A DNA stretch of 64,000 nucleotides from assembly GCF_012273895.1 (NCBI RefSeq), contig NC_052104.1, forward strand, positions 3,658,001 through 3,722,000, in the 5' to 3' direction. The translations under genes were made by a program, and so were the position numbers. Below, in pieces: positions 1 through 9,114 of this stretch. Origin of the DNA: Zerene cesonia. Its lineage: Eukaryota; Arthropoda; Insecta; Lepidoptera; Pieridae. The notes beneath the pieces were generated by a model. It was not told the origin of the DNA. It worked only from the letters and a program-made list of their open reading frames with translations, and searched no databases. The stretch's first letter is position 1, and each line of letters starts with the position of its first letter.

Positions 1-875
1 ATATAAAGTGTGAATGATCCGTATTGATGATGTCGAGGGTTAAATCTTGCATTGGGTCAATTTCATGGTAATTACTGTAAACTTCTTTCATTTATCATTA
101 TCACTACGCTTAGTTCAGTCGTAAATAAAGTACAATAGGTATGAATAAAGGAATGGAAAATAAATTTCATGATTCATCATTGATATATAAATTTATAATC
201 TATCGTACAATAACAATCAATCAATAAATACTTATGCAAAATTGTTTAATAGATAAGATCATTTTTTGAAATCTAATGATGTATAGACATTTTATACAAT
301 TATTTTCTATTTGAAGTAAAGTACAATAAGTAGATAAAATTAAATTACTTTATTTTATAAAATAAATTAATTATAGAATACTGGCACAGTGTTAGTGCGC
401 TTACCTTCTCCTCGGAAACGTCCCTTTTTGTAATTTAATACTATATACGGCAGGTCTGAGAGTAATTCCTAATTATTTACACCCCTACGTCCCACGTCTA
501 AAGTTAAAAGAAATCACGCATATTTATTTAAGTATGTAATTGAAACCAATGACGCTGCTATATACATTTAATAATTATATATCTACAATGTTTCAAACAA
601 TCGTCTTAAATATATTTCTTTTCCGAATTGCAATTTTTTATAAGAAATGCATCGGCATCAATAATTATTACCATTAAATAACCCTTGTATCGTTTAAAAT
701 AAGAGACCGAATGCTAAATTCTTTATATTATCATTCAAAGTGCTCATGTACCATCGCATAACCGCACCCACCATTGATTTTAGCCCTATCTTCCTGATAC
801 TGTTCATCTTATCAAGATAAAATGCATAGTAATACGCGAACGCTCACCTATTTGTAAATTACGACGCGTCTCCGC
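1..875. other. Intergenic AT-rich DNA, no supported gene
   Basis: No coding region is supported here. On the minus strand a splice-like pair (acceptor ending near 498, donor starting at 404) could bound a non-coding exon of about 93 bases (405-497), but all three frames are closed by stops. It can only be a UTR exon of a gene further left, or chance. Confidence 0.4.
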
Positions 876-880
876 TCAGT
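876..880 (+). promoter_or_regulatory. Candidate initiator (TCAGT) for micropeptide gene 1
   Basis: The arthropod initiator core TCAGT occurs at 876-880, about 55 bases before the start codon at 931. That would give a short 5' UTR. No clear TATA box lies 25-33 bases upstream, so the transcription start is an inference from one short motif. Confidence 0.3.
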
Positions 881-930
881 TGTAAATAAGTTGTGGTGGC
901 AAGTAGTAAGATCTTAGGAAATACAACAAA

Positions 931-3900
931 ATGTGGTATGTTTACCTTTAAATATCATTATTTCTAATGCGCTCTATGTATATATACGTTATCTCTTATA
1001 CCTTGTACAAATCTATTCATGAAACTACCATTTTATTAAACAATTTGGAGTACCAACGTCACGTTTAACATTGTTGATTGTAATATTAAACGAAGGTCTG
1101 AGAGAAAGTTGGAATAACCTCGTTTCTGTATACTTGGGTGCGAATAAACAAACCACTTTGTTAATATAAATAATTCAAATGAGGAATATTTCTTTATCGT
1201 GCTATATAAATCCATTCTATTTATTTGTTTATTACTAGCGAATCGATCTAAGAGATGGATCCTAACCTTGTTTCAATGTAGTTTATTACTAACGATTAAA
1301 ATTTTCTTTTCTTTTTAATCTACCTATAATTTTTTATTGTCCATAACTTTTTTTATAAAGTAACACATAGAGCTAAACTAAATAAGAGGACGAAATGAAA
1401 GATTATTGCGCCCAGCACTGCCATAATTAATAAAATGTTTTTATAAATCCAGATGCACAGATTACAATAAACAACATTCCAAAAATCAACTTTATATGTG
1501 TTATGATAAGGTACAAACCAGGAACTGCTTACAAAGTTCACAAAATGTAGGTGAACAAAACACGTCACGTAACGGGTCGTAAACAAGCGTTGTACCGTTC
1601 GACTTTGAGGATTACGTAGTGACTATTTAGTAATACAAATTACTAAATAGCTAATAGGTCGGGTTACTCACATGCGTGCATATTTTCAAGCAATGTAATA
1701 CTTTTGCGCTCATGTATGGAAAAATACTTTGGAAAATGCGTCGTCCCACACTTATGGGTTTGCGTAGCCTTGCGAATGTGATCACCATTACGTGGTTAGC
1801 ATTGACCTGCTTGTCGTATACCATTTACTTCGTAACCAGCAAGCACCTCAATATGAAACTCATACTTAGTAAAGAACGCAGAATGAGTCCTTTGTGGTGA
1901 TCGTATCACGAATCACGATAGATAATAAATAGTTTATATTTCCATAGAAATTATATATTTTCCCACCGTAAAAACAAGTTTATGTCACTCTCTAGCCTAT
2001 CATAAAAAGCTAACCATAATATCAATTTATTGCAACGGGAAATAAAGATTACCAAACAAACATACAGTTTCGCATTTATAATATTAAATTATATCAGTAC
2101 ATATTAGAAATATGATTAGCAAGAATTCCTAAAAATATTCGTTCCCATGCTATAAACATGAACAGTCGTTGATGCGTTAATAGGGTTTATCATTTGATAA
2201 AAACAATTTCCGATTACACTTGCCTTTTTATGGCGGATAAGATTATATATACGATAAAAAAAGTTTATCAGGAGTTTTGTAGGTTATGGTAAATGGAACT
2301 TTTGCAAAAAATCCTTAAGCAATATATTAAACTCAATGACAATGCGATAAGAAATAAAAATGACGTACGCTCAAGTTATTCATTTGCGTTTCGAGATCCA
2401 TTTAAAAAAAAAGAACTCAAAAGCCTATGTAATAAACATTGCTGATTATAAAACTAAACTTATATATATTTTTACTAAGAGATTACTTATAGATATGTTT
2501 CACCGCGCTAATAAATAGTCTTTGTCAGTCTACCCTCTATTCCCAGACACAAAAATCTTATCATAGAATCTCTTCGTTGAGACGTGAAAGAAAGACAAAC
2601 AAATAAACACACATTAGTAAAACTTTTTAAATGAAGAATGATTCTAAAAAGTAGTAGCTTAATACCTTCTCTCTAAAAAAAAGCATATTCATCCCAATTA
2701 TATACATTGTATATCAAAAACGTACTGACTTACTTTCATTACATAGTATACAATATGTACTCGTACTTACATAAAGTTTCATTGCAGAAGTTAAGTAGTA
2801 TGTGACCACTCCAGCATCAATTCTGAAAACTGTCTCTGTGATCAACAATGTATCTCTATAAAAAAAATTCTAAGAGTGACAATAACGTTAAAACAACAAA
2901 AATTTAAAATGGATATGTTAAACTCCAAATATATGGTATTCAACTTCTTTACATTTTTGTTCAGTTTTTTAGTAAATAAAAACAAACATTCGCTTCCAGC
3001 TAGCATTTAAACTACTTGATAATTTGTAACTAAATCTTGATCCAAACAAATATGAATTTCCATCATGGAGTTAACAGTTAAATATATTCTCTGACGTCGT
3101 TACACCAAACAACGGGAATACAATAAAATAATTGCCTTTCTGCAAACACGTGCAAATAATACAATGTTTAAAAAACAATACAATGTTTTGATATCGAGCG
3201 TATCTTAACGGTTTTAGCTATTCGTTCGTAATTCAAAAATGAGAATATTGAATTCGCATGGTTGGACTGTGAATTTTACTGGACATTTTTAGATAATCTA
3301 ATATACTATATATACCAAGTCTGATATACTCGTAGAATTTTACTAAAAAAATGTGTCGCCGGTCAGTTATAAGCATATCTACATATACTAATATTACAAA
3401 GCTGAAGAGTTTGTTTGTTTGCNNNNNNNNNNNNNNNNNNNNNNNNNNNNNNNNNNNNNNNNNNNNNNNNNNNNNNNNNNNNNNNNNNNNNNNNNNNNNN
3501 NNNNNNNNNNNNNNNNNNNNNNNNNNNNNNNNNNNNNNNNNNNNNNNNNNNNNNNNNNNNNNNNNNNNNNNNNNNNNNNNNNNNNNNNNNNNNNNNNNNN
3601 NNNNNNNNNNNNNNNNNNNNNNNNNNNNNNNNNNNNNNNNNNNNNNNNNNNNNNNNNNNNNNNNNNNNNNNNNNNNNNNNNNNNNNNNNNNNNNNNNNNN
3701 NNNNNNNNNNNNNNNNNNNNNNNNNNNNNNNNNNNNNNNNNNNNNNNNNNNNNNNNNNNNNNNNNNNNNNNNNNNNNNNNNNNNNNNNNNNNNNNNNNNN
3801 NNNNNNNNNNNNNNNNNNNNNNNNNNNNNNNNNNNNNNNNNNNNNNNNNNNNNNNNNNNNNNNNNNNNNNNNNNNNNNNNNNNNNNNNNNNNNNNNNNNN

Positions 3901-4672
3901 NNNNNNNNNNNNNNNNNNNNNNNNNNNNNNNNNNNNNNNNNNNNNNNNNNNNNNNNNNNNNNNNNNNNNNNNNNNNNNNNNNNNNNNNNNNNNNNNNNNN
4001 NNNNNNNNNNNNNNNNNNNNNNNNNNNNNNNNNNNNNNNNNNNNNNNNNNNNNNNNNNNNNNNNNNNNNNNNNNNNNNNNNNNNNNNNNNNNNNNNNNNN
4101 NNNNNNNNNNNNNNNNNNNNNNNNNNNNNNNNNNNNNNNNNNNNNNNNNNNNNNNNNNNNNNNNNNNNNNNNNNNNNNNNNNNNNNNNNNNNNNNNNNNN
4201 NNNNNNNNNNNNNNNNNNNNNNNNNNNNNNNNNNNNNNNNNNNNNNNNNNNNNNNNNNNNNNNNNNNNNNNNNNNNNNNNNNNNNNNNNNNNNNNNNNNN
4301 NNNNNNNNNNNNNNNNNNNNNNNNNNNNNNNNNNNNNNNNNNNNNNNNNNNNNNNNNNNNNNNNNNNNNNNNNNNNNNNNNNNNNNNNNNNNNNNNNNNN
4401 NNNNNNNNNNNNNNNNNNNNNNATGTACCACGGGCGAAGCCGGCGCGGCTAGTATGTAATAAATGACACACTAAAAATAATATCTAATCTCAAATATCTA
4501 AGTACTTATTTTATATTTATCTATTTTTAAATATTGTTAAGTAATTGTTTTTTTTTTCAGTAACTGTGTCTGTAATCTTCTTTGCAAAATAGTGAGCGCT
4601 ATTATTTCTTTGTTATTCATCGTGGCCATAATATTACTTATATTATGGGCTGTCGGAGTTATCTTCACATAA
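931..4672 (+). CDS. Cys-rich 38-aa transmembrane micropeptide, copy 1 (spliced)
   Basis: Two coding pieces: 931-935 (ATGTG, donor GTATGT at 936) and 4561-4672 (after a long T-run and CAG). Joined they give a 38-residue peptide ending in TAA. It starts MCNCVCNLLC, so four cysteines fall in the first ten residues, and continues as one hydrophobic segment (about residues 13-37) with almost no charged residues. The tail after the membrane segment is essentially absent. The start context (ACAAAATG) is good. Three bases after the stop lies a strong donor (GTAAGT at 4676), with a matching acceptor ending at 4987, so a 3' UTR intron is likely. The 3.6-kb first intron contains a 1000-N gap. A second gene of the same design lies at 7132-7727, which is the main argument that both are real. 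The family is not recognised and the function unknown. A membrane regulator or a palmitoylated anchor would fit, as inference only. Confidence 0.72.
1623..1650. repeat. Perfect 12-bp inverted repeat with 4-base loop
   Basis: The arms 1623-1634 and 1639-1650 are exact reverse complements around the loop ACAA. The hairpin lies in intron 1 of the first micropeptide gene, between two small divergent ORFs. Its role is unknown, and a chance AT-rich palindrome is possible. Confidence 0.6.
1676..1900 (+). CDS. Small ORF with one hydrophobic segment, uncertain
   Basis: A 74-codon open frame with noticeably higher GC than its surroundings. It encodes a basic N-terminal half (including MRRPTLMGLRS from the internal Met at 1736), a hydrophobic stretch (ITWLALTCLSYTIYFV) and a basic tail. 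Starts at 1676, 1712 or 1736 are all possible. It lies inside intron 1 of the first micropeptide gene on the same strand. No family was recognised. It could be a small mitochondrial or membrane protein, a retrocopy fragment, or a chance frame. Confidence 0.28.
   Translation: MHIFKQCNTFALMYGKILWKMRRPTLMGLRSLANVITITWLALTCLSYTIYFVTSKHLNMKLILSKERRMSPLW
3384..4454 (+). repeat. Interspersed repeat copy interrupted by an assembly gap
   Basis: The bases before the gap (about 3384-3422, with ACTAATATTACAAAGCTGAA) and after it (about 4423-4454, ACCACGGGCGAAGCCGG followed by GGCTAGT) look like the two ends of one common lepidopteran interspersed element. The missing middle is probably the body of that element. 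Related 3' ends occur at 27846-27942 and 54822-54930, and reversed at 10226-10330 and 29306-29430. Confidence 0.55.
3423..4422. other. Assembly gap (exactly 1000 N)
   Basis: A run of exactly 1000 N. The round number indicates a placeholder rather than a measured length. It lies within intron 1 of the first micropeptide gene. Confidence 0.99.
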
Positions 4673-4675
4673 CGA

Positions 4676-7131
4676 GTAAGTTTTTTTTATAACATGATTT
4701 GGAATATAACGAAAATAGTTCAAATATTTTTTTATATTTTTTAATAATTTTTTTTAAGTATTGATCAGCCATAATTACACATTTTTTCATCGCTGTCTTT
4801 ACTAAAATAATTTATAATGAATATTTAGAAAGAACTTAAGAGATCACCGATTGTTTAAATTTTCAATTACGTTTCGTTTGCAATATAGTATATATGCTAA
4901 TACCCACTAGTAAAAAATAAGCAAATAAATAAATAGATAAACATTTTATAACCTATAAATTTAAGGGCTTTAATTGATTTGTTTCAGGACTCAATTGTAG
5001 TCTCAAAAATGAGGAGAATGGTGAGACTGAAGACAAAAAACGCATAATATGTATATAGTCGAATTATTTTTATAATAACAATGAATATATGAGAATCCAA
5101 AGAGAACTGCGTATTAGAATATAATAGCTGATAATTCTTTTAGATATATTCTGTTTGTAAAGTCATAGTGAAAACAAAATTAAATATCCTTTTTATAAAA
5201 ACAGCCAACTAGACAATAGACAAATGATTCAAGCTTCAAATTAATTTTTAATTATGCAAATTAACTTTTAATTGATGTTTAATAACCTCAAAACATTAAC
5301 ATCAATATCTTGTGTGTTCTTCCTTCAACTATTATAGAAGTGTAACAGTAGGTAAATAATATGACCGAATGAATATGTATGTTATATGACTATAAAAAAT
5401 GTGAGGAAAACAGGAATAGTTATAGTTATTACAAATTGAAATTCCGGTACTTAATCAATGGCGGGAAAAACGAAAGCAAATAAAAAGTTTGGTCATATAC
5501 CTTTTTACATTACATTTTTTTTTTCTTATACTGTCCTTATCTTGCTTTTGTTAGAAAATGTATTCCCATGTTATACATTCACACCTAACAAGTTTTCCTT
5601 TATTGTTTTGTCAATTGTTATGTTTTGGTATAAATAACAATTGTAACATAATAACAAGGCCCTTTTCTTTACCCGGCTTTCTTCGGTTTTGTTAACGTTA
5701 TAACTTTTCTATTAGATGTCTTTTATTTCTTCACCTTTATTTTATATATAATTATTTTTAGACATTGTATTTTAATTGTAAAAAGTGAATGTATCAGATT
5801 GACTGTGCTGTACCCAAGTTAAATTATATAATTTGTTAATAAAAACCAGACTAAACTTATGTTTTAATTATTTTTTAATATCCTAGTCCTTACTCATACT
5901 CAAGAAATAATTCAAAAATCGCACATTAATTATTGTGTATAAAGATTATGATTCCTAAACTGGTAGAACCCAAATACAGTATCCACATCACGGGTGTAGA
6001 ACCGTGGGTAAATATCCTCGATTCTGCATGGAAACTGAAAAAAAATCTGGCTCCGGCAGAGGACAGACCGTATATTTGCGCATAACGAATACTGTATTAT
6101 TATCTTATATTTCATTTTTTCGATTATGTTTTATCGACGTCTACACCTAAGGTCTTTCATATTTGATGAGCTTTTTTAAAATTAAAAATGTGATTCACAT
6201 TTTAAATTTTTTAATAAAATTTGTTTTATTTACTTGTAACATACAGGCATCATATTACGATGCCAATGTATGTCGTCTTTTTTACGAGATAAAAATTGAT
6301 AGACATCAAAAACAAATTGTGACAGAATCTGACGGAAGATAGTGCAACTGATAGGAAGCCGAAGGCAAACACAATCGTTATCTTTGAATAAGTGAGCAAA
6401 ACGCATTGTTCTTATGAAAATTTGTTTATTTTATGTGTGTCGCTTTAATGTTTACAGCAGGCAAATATACAGGCACAATATGGTGAACGACACACGCCGC
6501 ACGCCGCGCCGCCCATAAACGTTAGCTTCGTTCCACGTTCAGAGTATGTTGCCAACTTCCAATGGTTAGGAAAATATTCGTAACACCAAGATAAAACAGA
6601 CAAGTTAAACTTTTCTATTTTGTTTCTACGAAAAAGTCATTTTAAAAGATTGCATTGCAGCACACATAGGCATTAGCTATTCATGATATCACTTATGTAA
6701 ATGAACTTTTCAAACAATCCAATTAATAAAAGATTTAAGTTCTTAAGCGAATGAGTTGAAATTGTAATACAACGCCTATATTGTTGTAAAAAAGTGTATA
6801 AAATTTATTTTATAAATGTTATTATCGCTTATGAGGTCAAGACTGCATAGCTGTTATACTTTAGTGTATGAGGATGACAAAATCACTGCACGAGAGCACT
6901 CTAGATAAATTTATGTACCTGCAACTGGTTAGAAAACCAACCTTACTACCTGAAGTTTAGTACTACTATTGTTCACAGCGGTGTTTAAAGGCACAAGGAA
7001 GATGATTCAGTGTGACAATCCCTTGTTAAATAAGTAGATATTGAAGCAATGCAGAATTCGTTTTAGCAATTAAAAGTTACTCTAAGGAAATACATTATCT
7101 AGTCTGATAGAAGTAATAGAAATATATTGAA
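4676..7131. other. Intron and 3' UTR of micropeptide gene 1, then intergenic and 5' UTR of gene 2
   Basis: Bases 4676-4987 look like a 3' UTR intron (GTAAGT to TTTCAG). A non-coding exon then follows from 4988. No further coding region is supported. A short GC-rich patch (about 6495-6515, repeated GCCGC) stands out from the AT-rich background. An initiator-like TCAGT near 7009 could start the second micropeptide transcript. Confidence 0.4.
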
Positions 7132-7727
7132 ATGTGGTAAGTGAGGCTAATGAATATATCTTGTTAAATGACGAAGAAAACGCCTTATTGATGGATTTTA
7201 AAATATCTAATTGTTCTTATTTGGTTTTGTGTCAGGTAAATTTAAATAAAGGATTCATTCGACTGTTTTTACGAAAACCAGAAAGAATACAAAACCTTGT
7301 TTATATGTATAATAATATATTAATCATTAAACAAGTAGTTATAACCTATACTTCGTTTTCTCTTAAAAATAATATTATTGTATTATTTTTACTGCTGCAT
7401 CGCCTCCTATTCGTTGTAACATAATGTTATATATACCATAGCCTTTCTCGTTAAATGGTCTATCCAACACAAAAATATTTTTTCTATTCAAACCAATAGC
7501 TCCTGAGAAAAGCGCAATCAAATTAGCAATCAAACATTCTGTTCAGCTTTATAATACCTATTAGTAGGTATCAGGTTAATGAACAGTTTTTAATGCAATT
7601 GTGGTATTTTTTCAGCTGCGTGTGCAATCTAATGTGCTTAATAATATGTGCAATTGTAATGTTCGTCGTAATTGGAATTAGTTCAGTTTTCATATCACTG
7701 TTATCTGGATCGAAAAGTAAGAATTGA
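7132..7727 (+). CDS. Cys-rich 38-aa transmembrane micropeptide, copy 2 (spliced)
   Basis: Built like the gene at 931-4672: coding piece 7132-7136 (ATGTG, donor GTAAGT at 7137) and coding piece 7616-7727 (after ATTTTTTCAG). Both the 5-base and 112-base lengths are the same, again giving 38 residues. The peptide starts MCCVCNLMC, continues as a hydrophobic segment (about residues 10-31) and ends with a short basic tail (SGSKSKN). With a one-residue gap, the N-terminal motif aligns with copy 1 as C-V-C-N-L-(L/M)-C. The intron here is only 479 bases. An identical split start codon, equal lengths, the shared CVCNL motif and tandem same-strand position support an old tandem duplication. Copy 2 carries extra cysteines and a basic tail that copy 1 lacks, so the two may differ in membrane orientation or partner. 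Function unknown. Confidence 0.75.
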
Positions 7728-9114
7728 AGGTTAGAAGTTCATATCATTTTTATTTTATTTTTTGAACACTGGATGTGATCAATAGATTTAAACTACAGGG
7801 AGTGAGAACTCCCTATAGTTTACGTATGTGTCCAGCATAAGCAACACTCCCTTTTCATTTCCCTTTTATTGTTACTCCCTATTTACAAACGGTTTTTTTT
7901 AGTTTTTATTCTACAATTTTTTCCATGTTTATACGATAAAATGTAAATAATTGTAAATAAAATCAGATCATGATACGAAGATTTGGACGTTGAGACACAA
8001 TTGTTAACTTTTATGTCAAAATATTATACGATAAACATGAAATTGTTTTATTTGACGCCTAATTAAATATTTTAAAAGAGCAGCGGCACTATTTTTTTTC
8101 CTTTTGCAAGACATTGAATATGGCCAAAATACAAGCACCGGATCATATTATAAAATAAACTTTATGAATATCATAAAGTTAATATTTAAAATGTTTTCTG
8201 GCTATTTATTTTGCCTATGTCATTGGACACTGACGACACATTCACTGGTATAAACCTGGTCAAATCAACAGGCAACAGTTTCATTAAAAGAATAGCCTAA
8301 CGGCGCTGTTTAAAGTGCACTTATCAAATTACATCCATTGTATATTTTTGGTACGGTGATTATAAAATGTTACCTCAATATACATTTAACTTTAAGTTGT
8401 CCTGCAATAATAGGTTTAGTAGGGTTGATTCAGGGTTAATCATACACATTACGAGGGAACCGAACTTAAAATTCATTAAATTACTATAACACTTATTTGA
8501 TTATTTGACGATAAAGCCCGGATTGAATCACGTACAATTATTGTTTCATATGAAATGGAACATTCGTGTAAATATTAAAAGGGCAAGTTATTAGTGTAAT
8601 CAATACTATATTGGAACCAGGAGGTATGTATACTGGAAGATTCTTCTATTTTAATTCGAATTAATTTTTAAATTATACTATTAGTGAAAATAATTGATAC
8701 TTTTTCAATGAGTGTGGTGTCATTAAGTATTTTTCTATTTTATTGTTTATAAAACTAATTATTTAAACCGTATCGTAATGATTGTAAAAATAAGCACCAT
8801 AAAAGCTATCTATAAATAGATTGAAAAACAGGTTGCTACCTCTATAATAAAAAAGAGATAATTTATCAGACGATGAAAATATACTGCGTAACTACTTACG
8901 TGGCATTATTGAAAATTTATTTACATTTATATTTTTATAATAATCAATCATGGAATATTTTCATTGTGATAGAGGAGTGTGATTACAGGTCTACCAGTAT
9001 TAATAACTCTAATGGAAATGTAATTTGTTACGTTTTTAATTTATTTATTTGATTCATTCACCTCGCAACTACAGACTATTTTACATTATTGCTCGGTAGT
9101 TAATAAAAGGCGCC
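7728..9114. other. Intergenic, nothing coding seen
   Basis: AT-rich sequence with multiple stops in all frames and no recognised repeat or RNA gene. It contains the 3' UTR of micropeptide gene 2 and the upstream region of the gustatory receptor gene. Confidence 0.5.

Noticed and set aside
3233..4471. Long open frames across the first gap on both strands
   Set aside because: They are almost all N. The open length is an artefact of translating unknown bases.
7134..7424. 96-codon plus-strand frame overlapping micropeptide gene 2
   Set aside because: It runs from a non-ATG codon through the donor into intron sequence. The spliced model explains the region better.
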